A stretch of 11,089 nucleotides of DNA from an uncultured Clostridium sp. GTDB lineage: Bacteria; Bacillota_A; Clostridia; TANB77; CAG-508. The notes below the pieces were generated by a model. That model saw only the letters and a list, made by a program, of their open reading frames with translations, did not search any database and was not told the origin of the DNA. Positions 1 through 7,610 of this stretch are shown here, piece by piece. The stretch's first letter is position 1. Each line of letters opens with the position of its first letter. The translations under genes were made by a program, and so were the position numbers. The stretch spans positions 1 through 11,089 of the forward strand of contig CALIMU010000079.1 in assembly GCA_938045355.1 (NCBI GenBank). The letters are read 5' to 3'.

Positions 1-65
1 TATAACATGTATTTATAGATTATTCAACAGATTTTTTAAATTATGTAAACTTTTTTGCTTTTCAC

Positions 66-94
66 TTTATAATTATCTAAATATATGGTATAAT
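66..94 (+). promoter_or_regulatory. Candidate sigma-A promoter with extended -10, upstream of the small antitoxin gene
   Basis: A perfect extended -10 (TG at 86-87, then TATAAT at 89-94) lies 16 bases before an AGGAGG ribosome binding site (111-116) and the ATG at 123. The -35 region about 17 bases upstream (66-71, TTTATA) is poor, which an extended -10 can compensate for. An 8-bp inverted repeat (79-86 with 93-100) overlaps the -10 and could be an operator for autoregulation. In such AT-rich DNA it could also be chance. Confidence 0.55.
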
Positions 95-122
95 ATATTT
101 GTAGTTGAAAAGGAGGTGTTGT

Positions 123-281
123 ATGTTTGATAATGAAATTATATTAGAGAATTTATCTAGAACAATGGAAATGGAAGATCAGATATTGAATAATGATGAA
201 AAAGAGATGCTTAAAGGTATATTAGATGGAAAGAATAGTATAGATAATACTTTAGAAAGCATCAAAAATACATATTTATAG
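123..281 (+). CDS. Small VbhA-like antitoxin of the Fic enzyme (52 aa)
   Basis: This encodes a 52-residue acidic protein predicted to be the inhibitor partner of the Fic enzyme that follows. The start is fixed by a very strong AGGAGG site (111-116) six bases before the ATG. Residues 12-16 read S-R-T-M-E, which fits the start of the [S/T]xxxE[G/N] inhibitory motif of Fic antitoxins; the last position is Met17 instead of Gly/Asn. The rest resembles the short VbhA fold: a first helix bearing this motif, then an acidic loop, a K-G-I-L-D-G turn (31-36) and a final helix. In that family the motif glutamate enters the Fic active site and blocks productive ATP binding. Identification rests on this motif, the size and the position just before fic; an unrelated small acidic protein remains possible. 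It contains no CGG codon. A terminator separates it from fic, so the two may be made at different levels. Confidence 0.6.
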   Translation: MFDNEIILENLSRTMEMEDQILNNDEKEMLKGILDGKNSIDNTLESIKNTYL

Positions 282-328
282 AATAAGTAGCTATTTAAAA
301 ACTTTAGATAGTTACTTATTTTTGTTTT
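282..328 (+). terminator. Rho-independent terminator between antitoxin gene and fic
   Basis: Bases 282-299 and 303-320 form an 18-bp stem with two G-U pairs and a three-base loop (300-302). A T-rich tract interrupted by one G follows (319-328). The left arm starts immediately after the antitoxin stop codon. It should end most transcripts of the small gene before fic; read-through could still supply some fic mRNA. Confidence 0.85.
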
Positions 329-334
329 ACCTCT

Positions 335-386
335 TTATTTTATACTTCATTAATTGATATAATAATAATGAATTATATGCTATAAT
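335..386 (+). promoter_or_regulatory. Candidate promoter region for fic and the downstream cell wall genes
   Basis: Two -10-like elements lie here: TATAAT at 358-363, and a perfect extended -10 (TG at 378-379, TATAAT at 381-386). No good -35 is visible for either. A start from the second would fall near 393, within the fic ribosome binding site (AGGAAGG, 389-395), so the first is more useful for fic. Placement after a strong terminator supports a promoter in this gap. Confidence 0.4.
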
Positions 387-400
387 TTAGGAAGGTAAAA

Positions 401-992
401 ATGAATACATCAATATATATGTATGAAGGTACAAATGTGCTGAAGAATAAGCTTCGGCATAAGAGATAATAAGCTTTTAAAAGAATATGAAAAAAAGATA
501 GTTGCTGTAAGATTATTAGAAATGAGTATAATCGGGGTGACAGGTGATTTTTCATTGAAACATTTTATTGAAATACATAAAAAACTTTTTGGTGATGTAT
601 ATTTTTTTGCAGGTGAGTTTAGGAGAGAAAATATTGCAAAAGGATCTTTTAGATTTGCAGATTATAGGTATATTGAAAATGAAATAATAAAATTATTTAA
701 GATGATTTTAAAAGATAATATTATTTTAAATAAGAATATAGATAAAGATATGCTTGCAGAAAAGCTTGCATATTATAGTGCAGAACTTAATGTATTACAT
801 CCTTTTAGAGAAGGAAATGGAAGAACCATAAGGGAATATATAAGACAAATGGCATTAGCTTTAGGATATGTAATGAATTATAGGAAAATAACAGTACAAG
901 AATATATGAAAGCAAGTATTTTTTCTATTACAGATATATCTAAATTAAAAGAATTATATAATATATGTTTGGAGAAAATAGATGGAATTTAA
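401..992 (+). CDS. fic: Fic-domain AMP transferase toxin, read through one CGG +1 shift (196 aa)
   Basis: This is a Fic enzyme, a family that usually transfers AMP from ATP to a hydroxyl group on a target protein. The start at ATG 401 follows AGGAAGG (389-395). The N-terminal part ([11 protein letters not shown], residues 8-18) is typical of stand-alone Fic proteins but is out of frame with the catalytic part until C455 is skipped; the product is then continuous at 196 residues. The complete catalytic motif HPFREGNGR lies at residues 133-141, with the essential His133. The substrate-binding flap is near residues 80-91 and the F-x-D-V-Y-x-x-A-G segment near 63-71. With the VbhA-like gene just upstream it looks like a class I Fic toxin-antitoxin pair. 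Some such toxins modify GyrB/ParE, but the target here is unknown. It overlaps rsmH by 11 bases, so the two are probably translationally coupled. It occupies the place usually held by mraZ. Confidence 0.88.
455..458 (+). other. CGG +1 shift site 1 (fic)
   Basis: Context is CTT-CGG-C. Skipping C455 reads GGC as Gly19 and joins the family N-terminal segment N-K-L to G-I-R-D. The unshifted frame stops four codons later. This is the only site with GGC. Confidence 0.85.
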
Positions 993-1915
993 ACATAAAT
1001 CAGTACTTTTGAGAGAATCAATAGATGCACTTAATATTAAAAAAAATGGTATTTATGTAGATGGTACTGCTGGAGGACGGAGGCCATAGTAAGGAAATAT
1101 TAAAATTACTAGATGGTGGTATTTTGGTTTGTATAGATAGAGATATAGAAGCAATAGATAAAGCAAAAAATGTATTAAAAGATTATGAAAAAAATAATGA
1201 AGTAATACTTGTACAAGAAAACCATGAAAATATACCAGAAATATTAAATGTTCTAGGGATAAATAAAGTAGATGGTATACTTTTAGATTTAGGAGTTTCA
1301 TCATATCAAATAGATAATGGTGAAAGAGGTTTTTCATATATGCATAATGGAAAACTTGATATGAGAATGGATAATACAACAGGTATAACAGCCTGTGATA
1401 TTATAAATGAATATAGTTTAGAAGAACTAATAAGAATTTTTAAAGAATATGGTGAGGAAAAATTTGCAAGTAAAATTGCAAAAGAGATTGTCATTCAAAG
1501 AGAAAAAAAGAAAATTGAGACAACATTTGAATTAAATCAGATTATAGAAAAAGTAAAACCATATACAAAAAAAGGACATAAATCTAAACAAGTATTTCAG
1601 GCCCTTAGAATAGAAGTTAATAAAGAAATAGTAAATCTTGGAGATTCTGTTAAAAATATGATAGATGTATTAAAAAATAGAGGAAGGATAGCAATAATAA
1701 CTTTTCATTCATTAGAGGATAAAGCAATAAAAAAAGTTTTTAAAGAAAAAGAAGGAAAATGCACATGTCCAAAAGACTTACCAGTATGTGTTTGTGGATA
1801 TAAGAGCTTTGGAAAAAATTTAACTAAAAAAGCTATAATTCCAAATAAGGAAGAGATTTTAAAAAATACAAGATCTAAAAGTGCAAAGTTAAGAGTATTT
1901 GAAAGAGTAGAATGA
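982..1915 (+). CDS. rsmH: 16S rRNA (cytosine1402-N4)-methyltransferase, one CGG +1 shift (310 aa)
   Basis: RsmH (MraW) uses S-adenosylmethionine to N4-methylate C1402 in the decoding centre of 16S rRNA. The start at ATG 982 gives [10 protein letters not shown], the normal RsmH beginning, and has GGAG at 971-974 as ribosome binding site inside fic. The SAM-binding loop G-T-A-G-G-G-G-H (residues 28-35) is interrupted by one extra C at 1078 and is restored by skipping it. Other hallmarks are DLGVSS (102-107), the R-G-F-S segment, DMRMD (126-130), [16 protein letters not shown] (241-246), a C-T-C-P...C-V-C-G cysteine segment and the C-terminal R-S-K-S-A-K-L-R-V. The length of 310 residues is normal for the family. 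The stop codon lies one base before ftsL, so the two are probably coupled. A frame opening at 1061 would lack the N-terminus and half of the SAM loop, so it is not the real start. Confidence 0.95.
1078..1081 (+). other. CGG +1 shift site 2 (rsmH)
   Basis: Context is GGA-CGG-A. Skipping C1078 reads GGA as Gly33, the third glycine of the G-G-G-G-H SAM-binding loop. A GGAGG stretch lies directly upstream; because it encodes the same glycine loop it may mean nothing as a stimulator. Confidence 0.85.
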
Positions 1916-1916
1916 T

Positions 1917-2519
1917 ATGGAAAATAATTTTGATATTACGAAAATATATACTGAAACTGAGAATAAGAAAAAGATTGGAATTTCAAGTATATTTAGTATA
2001 TTTATAGGTAAAGGTAGAGATAAGAAAAAGGTAGAAAATATAGAAAAACCTAAAAAAGATGATCTAAAACCTAAAAGAAATATGAAAATTCAAGAAAGAA
2101 GTAGAGCATATGAGGAATATATAAAGAAAAAAAAGATTAAACAAAGAGATACAAGAACTAAATTTTTTCTTTTTATATTTTTAGGTATATTATTAATATC
2201 TATGCCAATGTATATAATATTTAAATCTGCAGAATCTGATGAATTATTTAAAAAAGTAAATAGGTTAAAAGGACAAATAGAAGAACAGAGAAAAGAAAAT
2301 GAACAATTAGCTTTAAATTTACAAAATCAAGCAAGTTTAATTAAGATAGAACAAGATGCTAAGTATAAGCTTGGAATGCAGAAAATAGAACCAACAAAGA
2401 TTATAAAAGTTCAAACAAATGAAAAAGATTATATAGAAACAGAGAGTGTATCTACTATAAAAGATAAAGAAGAATCTGTTATAGATAAAATATTTAAATT
2501 TGTAATGAATTTATTTTAA
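1917..2519 (+). CDS. ftsL: FtsL/DivIC-like septum protein (200 aa)
   Basis: This is a single-span membrane protein expected to join the FtsL-DivIC-DivIB scaffold that recruits and activates septal peptidoglycan synthesis. The basic cytoplasmic N-terminus, about 80 residues, is long for FtsL. A transmembrane segment at about 82-102 (F-F-L-F-I-F-L-G-I-L-L core) follows, then a heptad-like coiled coil at about 107-140. The segment near 146-156 (Q-D-A-K-Y-K-L-G-M-Q-K) is characteristic of the FtsL/DivIC family. The location directly after rsmH is the standard place for ftsL. No typical ribosome binding site is visible; the ATG is one base beyond the rsmH stop, which suggests translation by termination-reinitiation. 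It is the only gene in this run with no CGG shift site. Sequence alone does not separate FtsL from DivIC; position favours FtsL. Confidence 0.8.
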   Translation: MENNFDITKIYTETENKKKIGISSIFSIFIGKGRDKKKVENIEKPKKDDLKPKRNMKIQERSRAYEEYIKKKKIKQRDTRTKFFLFIFLGILLISMPMYIIFKSAESDELFKKVNRLKGQIEEQRKENEQLALNLQNQASLIKIEQDAKYKLGMQKIEPTKIIKVQTNEKDYIETESVSTIKDKEESVIDKIFKFVMNLF

Positions 2520-2564
2520 AATTATGATATATGAGACAAAATGAACATATTAGAGGAGCAAAAG

Positions 2565-4086
2565 ATGAAATTAATAGAAATAGTTAATAAAATTGATGTA
2601 AAGAAGATAAATGTAAAAAAAGATGAATTTCATAAATTGGAAGATATTCAAATTCTAAAAATAGAAGAAGAAAGAAGAAAAATGGCTAAAAATTCATTAT
2701 TATTTTTAGATAAAGAAGAAATAGAAAAACTTAATGATAATGAAATAAAAATTTTGATAAATGAATTAAGAGAAAAAGAAGTAAAAGCAATAGTTTTAGA
2801 AACAGATACACAAAATTTAGAAGAAATTGAAAAAGAATTAGAAAAGATAAATATAGTTTTAATTTGTACAGATAATCTAGAAAATGCTAAAATAAAAGTT
2901 GCATTAGAGTTTTATGCATATCCAGAAAAAGAACTAAAGATAATAGGTGTAGTTGGTACAAGAGGAAAAACAACGACAGCATTTATCATAAGAGAAATAT
3001 TAGAAAAAGCAGGAATTAGGACAGGACTTATAACAACAATGTATACAATGATAGAAGATAAAATTGTTATGCAAAATCAAGGAAAAATGCCAAGAATATT
3101 GGATTTTTTCAAAATATTGAGAGTAATGTCTAATGAAAGTATTATGTATGTAATAATGGAAACACCAGTAAGTTCCATAAAAGAAGGGTTGATGTCAAAT
3201 ATAAATTTTGCTTATACTGTATTTACTAATATAATAAAAGAAGAAATAAATAAAGAGAAATATGGTAATACAATGAAATGTCTAGAAAATACACTTGAAG
3301 TTATAAGGAATTCACAAAAAGTTGTAGTAAATGAAGATTGTGTTGCAAGAGAATATGTAAAAAGTAATGCAAAGAAATGTATGACATATGGAATCACAAA
3401 TAAGTCAACTATAATGCCAACAAATATTAATATTAGGAATATTTACACAGAAATGACACTTAAAATAGAAAAAAATATTCTTAAGATTAAGATGTCATTA
3501 ATAGGAAAGACATCTGTTTATAATGCTTGTGCAGCTGCAGCTTTAGCACATATGATGGGGATTGGAGCAGATAAGATAAAAGAAGGAATAGAGTCTGTAA
3601 TAATACCAGGAAAGAGAGAAGTTGTTGCAAATAAGTTTGATATTCCTATAATGATAGATGGAGAAAGAGATAATCAAAGAATAGAAAGTTTATTAAAAGA
3701 ACTTAGAAAATATGTTACAGGAAGAATTTCAGTAGTAATAGGAGCAAATGAAGGAGATACAAAAGAAAAATTATTTGAACTTGGAGTTATATTAGGAAAA
3801 AATGCAGAAATAATTAATATTACAACAGGAAATCCAGGTAAAGATAATGAAAAGAGAATGTCAAATGAAATACTTGCAGGAGTTAGAACAACAGAAGCAA
3901 GAGGATATATTGATTCAAAACTAGATAGAAAACAAATAATAGAATTAATACTTAGTAAAGCAGAAAAAAGAGATTATATAGTATTATTAGGAATTCGGAT
4001 ATAATAAGTTTATGAAAGTTGGAGATGATATAATACCATTTGATGAAAGAAAAATAGTAGAAGATTTCTTTAAAGATAAAGAATAA
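2565..4086 (+). CDS. murE: Divergent MurE-family Mur ligase, one CGG +1 shift (506 aa)
   Basis: MurE ligases add the third amino acid to UDP-MurNAc-dipeptide in the cytoplasm. I chose ATG 2565 because GAGGAG lies six bases upstream (2553-2558) and the product starts M-K-L-I-E-I like other Mur ligases; an in-frame ATG at 2541 has no such site. The P-loop G-V-V-G-T-R-G-K-T-T-T (residues 128-138) and the F-T-N segment (220-222) are clear. Skipping C3996 adds 29 residues, including the normal C-terminal P-F-D-E-R segment, to give a usual MurE length. Several substrate motifs look altered by eye: N-T-T-P reads Q-G-K-M-P, E-V-S-S-H reads E-T-P-V-S-S, the HLD...K segment with the carbamylated lysine is not recognisable, D-N-P-R reads G-N-P-G, and G-K-G-H-E reads G-I-G-Y-N. 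It is therefore MurE-like by fold and position between ftsL and mraY, but its substrate, or even its ligase activity, is uncertain. Confidence 0.72.
3996..3999 (+). other. CGG +1 shift site 3 (murE-like)
   Basis: Context is ATT-CGG-A. Skipping C3996 reads Gly478 and opens the last 29 residues. Without the shift a TAA follows at the second codon after CGG. Confidence 0.8.
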
Positions 4087-4136
4087 GATAATATAAAATT
4101 ATATATTAAGATATTAAGAATAGAAAAGGAAATAAT

Positions 4137-5106
4137 ATGATATTAACATTATTTGTATCTATGGCACTTACACTTGTTATAGGTATATATACTGTGGAGA
4201 AACTGAAAAAGAAAAAGATAGAACAATCAGAAAGACATGATGGACCACAATCACATTTAATAAAACAAGGAACACCTACATCTGGGGGAATAATGTGTAT
4301 AATAACAACAATAATATTAGGAATATTATATTACATTTTTCCACTTGGAATACTAATAGAACAAAAAGGAATATTTTTAACACTTATAATATGTTCAGTT
4401 ATTTTTGGACTCATAGGATTTTTAGATGATTCATTAAAAGTATATAAAAAGAATACTGATGGACTGTCACCTAAAAAAAAGATGATTTTACTTACACTTG
4501 TAGGAATAATAACCATGACTGTATTAGTATTTGTACTTAAAATGAAGAGTTCAATATATATATACTTTTTAGAAAGTGTTTCAATAGCAGGAATTTTGAA
4601 AATACTTATAGATATAGTTGTACTTATTGCAACAACAAATGCAGTAAATTTAACAGATGGGGTTGATGGACTTTCATCAAGTGTAGGAATAGTTATTTTA
4701 ACATTTTTGATGGGATATGCTATAAAATATGGAAATTTAGCAGTGGCAATATTTGATATAATTGTAATAGGAGCATATATAATTTTCTTATTATTTAATT
4801 GGCATAAGGCAAAAGTATTTATGGGAGACACAGGTTCTTTTTTCTTAGGGGCAGTAATTGCATTATCTGCAATAGCAACTCGGTCTTGAATTTGTATTAC
4901 CATTTATTGCTATAATACCAGTTGTAGAAGCATTATCAGTAATATTACAAGTATTATATTATAAAAAGACAAAAAAAAGATTATTTAAAATGGCACCAAT
5001 TCATCATCATTTTGAACAATTAGGATGGAAGGAAGTTAAAGTTGTAAGAATATTTGTTGGAATTACAATTTTAATGTGTATAATAACTAAATTTATAATA
5101 AGTTAA
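4137..5106 (+). CDS. mraY: Phospho-N-acetylmuramoyl-pentapeptide transferase MraY, one CGG +1 shift (322 aa)
   Basis: MraY transfers phospho-MurNAc-pentapeptide from UDP to undecaprenyl phosphate, making lipid I at the inner face of the membrane. ATG 4137 has AAAGGA at 4125-4130. Recognisable parts are [13 protein letters not shown] (residues 36-48), the Asp pair D97-D98 in the L-D-D-S-L-K-V-Y segment, N-L-T-D-G-V-D-G-L (171-179), the F-M-G-D-T-G-S motif with D231, and the APIHHHFE signature (286-293). About ten hydrophobic segments run through the protein. The last 74 residues, which include the HHH signature, are out of frame until C4881 is skipped. The joined length of 322 is normal for MraY. 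The HHH signature and its surroundings are intact, so the gene does not look like a decayed one. No murF precedes it and no murD follows it, unlike most dcw clusters. Confidence 0.95.
4881..4884 (+). other. CGG +1 shift site 4 (mraY)
   Basis: Context is ACT-CGG-T. Skipping C4881 reads GGT as Gly249 and joins A-I-A-T to G-L-E-F, a conserved part of MraY. It is the only site with GGT. The unshifted frame stops two codons later. Confidence 0.88.
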
Positions 5107-5125
5107 GTAAGTATAAGTGAGGATT

Positions 5126-6304
5126 ATGGAAAGAAAAGAAAAAAAATCGATATTTATAGGAACAAGACCAGATTATATATTAATATTATTAATAGGGATA
5201 ATATATATAATAGGGATAATTACACTTTTATCTGCAAGTGCTCCAACATCACTTGCAGAATCGCGGAAATAGTTATTCATATTTTCAAAGACAACTTGTA
5301 TATTCAATAATAGGGATAATGTTAGCATTATTTATATCAATAATTGACTATAGGATATATAAAAATATGAAGTTTTTAGGTTTAGTATTTATAATATTAG
5401 TATTAGCAACAATTTCAGTAAAATTTTTGGGAAGAGATGCTAAAGGTGCGGTTAGATGGATTCAGATTGGTAGAATAACATTACAACCTTCTGAATTTGT
5501 TAAAGTAGGTATGATTGTGATAATTGCAGGATTTTTCTCAGAATTAGAAAAGAGGAATAAATTAAAAGATCCAATATGGTCTGTTTTAGTTCCATTAGTA
5601 GTAGGTGGATTTGTTGCAGGTATTATATTTTTTATGCAAAACCATTTAAGTGCAGCAGTACTTGTAATGACAACACTTTTGATACAAATGTTTATAGCAG
5701 GGATAAATTTTAAAGCACTTATAACAGTTATGATTGCAGGAATGATTGGAGGATATTTTGCGATAACTTCAATATTTAAGAAAGCATCTCGGACGGATTT
5801 AGACAAGCAAGAGTTGAAGTATGGAGAGATCCTTTTAAATATTTTAAAACAACAGGATGGCAAACATCTCAAGGACTTTTAGCATTAGCATCAGGTGGAC
5901 TTTTTGGAGTAGGGCTTCGGAAATAGTAGACAAAAACAAAATTATATACCAGAACCACAAAATGACTTTATATTTGCAATATTCGCAGAAGAGATGGGCT
6001 TTGTAGGAGTAATAATAATAATATCACTGTTTATATTTTTAATAGGAAGAGGACTTCAAATATCTGCAAAGGCTCCAGATTTGTTTCGGAAGACTTATAG
6101 CAATAGGAGTATCTTCATTAATAGGAGTACAAGTACTTCGGGAATTTAGCAGTTGTATCAAATACGATACCAGTAACAGGAATATCATTACCACTTTTTA
6201 GTTATGGTGGATCATCAGTTATAACAATATTTATAGCCTTTGGCCTTCTTATAAGTATATCAAGGGTTGCAAATAGAGTAGAAAAAGAAAATAAGGTAAA
6301 ATAA
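5126..6304 (+). CDS. ftsW: Septal peptidoglycan polymerase FtsW (SEDS family), six CGG +1 shifts (390 aa)
   Basis: FtsW polymerises lipid II into septal glycan strands together with a class B penicillin-binding protein. The start at ATG 5126 follows a GAGG (5119-5122) at short spacing, and the product begins with a basic stretch and a first membrane segment at about residues 18-37. Family features are K-G-A-V-R-W-I (around 107-113), L-Q-P-S-E-F-V-K, the G-W-Q-T-S-Q-G-L-L-A segment with A-S-G-G-L-F-G, G-L-G-N-S-R-Q-K (from about 262), P-E-P-Q-N-D-F-I-F-A, and the C-terminal P-L-F-S-Y-G-G-S-S signature. All of these lie in one 390-residue protein only if C is skipped at 5264, 5790, 5794, 5918, 6087 and 6139. 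Two of those sites (5790 and 5794) are consecutive codons. Without shifts the first product would be about 48 residues. The FtsW/RodA split is set by position in the dcw cluster; RodA is less likely. The partner penicillin-binding protein is not in this window. Confidence 0.92.
5264..5267 (+). other. CGG +1 shift site 5 (ftsW)
   Basis: Context is TCG-CGG-A, reading Gly47 of A-E-S-G-N-S-Y. It is the only site preceded by a codon ending in G. The unshifted frame ends at TAG two codons later. Confidence 0.83.
5790..5793 (+). other. CGG +1 shift site 6, first of a tandem pair (ftsW)
   Basis: Context is TCT-CGG-A, reading Gly222 in A-S-G-G-F-R-Q-A-R. Once this shift is made, the very next codon is another CGG. 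Without it the frame stays open for 30 more codons, up to the stop ending at 5882. Confidence 0.83.
5794..5797 (+). other. CGG +1 shift site 7, second of a tandem pair (ftsW)
   Basis: Context is GGA-CGG-A, reading Gly223. The preceding GGA is itself the product of site 6, so only ribosomes that shifted there meet this CGG in frame. Both shifts are needed to reach F-R-Q-A-R-V-E-V-W-R-D-P-F. Confidence 0.83.
5918..5921 (+). other. CGG +1 shift site 8 (ftsW)
   Basis: Context is CTT-CGG-A, reading Gly264 of the highly conserved G-L-G-N-S-R-Q-K motif. The unshifted frame hits TAG two codons later. Confidence 0.9.
6087..6090 (+). other. CGG +1 shift site 9 (ftsW)
   Basis: Context is TTT-CGG-A, reading Gly320 in A-P-D-L-F-G-R-L-I-A-I-G, a conserved FtsW/RodA segment. 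Confidence 0.87.
6139..6142 (+). other. CGG +1 shift site 10 (ftsW)
   Basis: Context is CTT-CGG-G, reading GGG as Gly337 in Q-V-L-G-N-L-A-V-V. It is the only site with GGG and lies just 52 bases after site 9. Confidence 0.85.
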
Positions 6305-6337
6305 AATAAATTATAAATATAGTAACAAAAAATGTAT

Positions 6338-6366
6338 AGAATGTGGTATATTATTAATTGTATAAT
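6338..6366 (+). promoter_or_regulatory. Possible internal promoter before murG
   Basis: The 117-base gap between ftsW and murG is the longest in the gene run after fic. It contains TATAAT at 6361-6366 with TG directly before it, but no convincing -35. A weak 6-7 bp hairpin (6383-6389 with 6408-6414) would cover part of the murG ribosome binding site. Neither is strong evidence in DNA this AT-rich. Confidence 0.3.
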
Positions 6367-6421
6367 AAAATGCAAATAATGATATACTCATTTTGCGGTT
6401 AATAGGGAGTATGATAAGTAA

Positions 6422-7592
6422 ATGAAAGTTATAATATCTGCAGCAGGGACGGCAGGACATATAAATCCAGCACTTGCAATAGCAAATAAGATAAAAGAAG
6501 AAGAGAAAGATTCTGAGATCCTGTTTATAGGAACAGATTATGGACTTGAAAATGAGCTTGTAAGTAAGGCAGGATATAAATTAAAGAAAATTGAAGCATA
6601 TGGGTTTTCAAAAAAATTAACATTTGAAAATTTAAGAAGAATATTACAGACAACATTAAGTATATTTAGGATGAGAAATATTATTGAAGATTTTAAGCCA
6701 GATATTGTGATAGGAACAGGTGGATATATTTGTGGACCAACATTTTATGCAGCAAGTTCATTAAAAATTCCAATGCTTCTTCATGAAAGTAATGGATATC
6801 CTGGAATGGCAGTAAAGATGTTTGATGGTAAAGCAAAAATATTATTAGGATTTGAAAGTGCTAAAAAATATCTTAAAGACAAGGAAAATGCTATAACTGT
6901 TGGAAATCCTACAAATATTAAGAAATTGAATTTATCAAAAGAAAAAAGAAAAGACATCTTTAGAAAATTAGGACTTAATGAAAACATAAAAACTATATTA
7001 GTAACAGGTGGAAGTCAAGGAGCTAGAAAATTAAATGAAAGTGTTTTAGAATTAATAAAGATAACTAAAGGTAAAGAGCTAGGTAAAGATTTTCAAATCA
7101 TATTTGCAACTCGGAAAATACAATTATGAAGAAATAACTAAGAAAATAGATGAGATAAAAAAAGAAGATATCAATGAAGCTAATGAAAACAATGAAGAAA
7201 TTAAAGGAGTAAAGATTATGCCATATATATTTAATATGGAAGAAGTATTAAATATAGCAGATCTTGCAATATGTAGAAGTGGTGCAATGACTGTTACAGA
7301 GATTTTGGCTGTTGGAATTCCAGCAATTTTTGTTCCACTACCTTCAGAAAATTCAAATAAACAATCATTAAATGCAGAAATATTTGTAGAAAACAATATG
7401 GGGATAATTATTGATAATGATAAAGTAACAGGAGAATTATTATATAATAATTTAAAAGAAATCATCTTAAAAGACAAACTTAAAATAATGAAAGAAAATA
7501 TGTTAAAATATATATCAGAAAATGAAAATAAAATTTTAAATACACTTGATAATATATATAGGATTATTAAGAAGTTAATAAAAAGAAAGTAA
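6422..7592 (+). CDS. murG: MurG N-acetylglucosaminyltransferase, one CGG +1 shift (389 aa)
   Basis: MurG adds GlcNAc from UDP-GlcNAc to lipid I, giving lipid II on the cytoplasmic face of the membrane. ATG 6422 follows GGGAG (6406-6410) at a rather long spacing. The N-terminal glycine loop reads A-A-G-T-A-G-H-I-N-P-A-L (residues 7-18), where one usual glycine is alanine. I-G-T-G-G-Y and H-E-S-N-G-Y-P-G follow; the last corresponds to the usual HEQN segment with Ser for Gln. The second loop G-G-S-Q-G-A is at 196-201. The C-terminal donor-sugar region R-S-G-A-M-T-V-T-E is at 285-293. The N and C domains are split by the extra C at 7112; skipping it gives A-T-G-K-Y-N-Y and a continuous 389-residue protein. 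This is somewhat longer than the usual 350-365 residues, because of an acidic, asparagine-rich insert near 240-260. Confidence 0.93.
7112..7115 (+). other. CGG +1 shift site 11 (murG)
   Basis: Context is ACT-CGG-A, reading Gly231 in F-A-T-G-K-Y, the strand and turn just after the G-G-S-Q-G-A domain core. The unshifted frame stops five codons later. Confidence 0.87.
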
Positions 7593-7610
7593 GAAAGTAA
7601 AAAGGTAATA

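Noticed and set aside
447..477. Repeated AATAAGCTT on either side of the first shift site in fic, possibly a small recombination or insertion scar.
   Set aside because: Both copies encode the family-typical Asn-Lys-Leu in their own positions, so this is coincidence of codon choice.
1071..6142. Shine-Dalgarno-like stimulators upstream of shift sites, as in prfB (for example GGAGG before 1078, AGGAG before 6139).
   Set aside because: Most sites, including both in topA and both in gatB, have no such sequence nearby, and the rsmH GGAGG simply encodes the conserved glycine loop.
6383..6414. A small inverted repeat covering part of the murG ribosome binding site, as a possible riboswitch or leader control.
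   Set aside because: The stem is only 6-7 AU-rich pairs with an 18-base loop, and no known riboswitch core is visible, so it is too weak to call.
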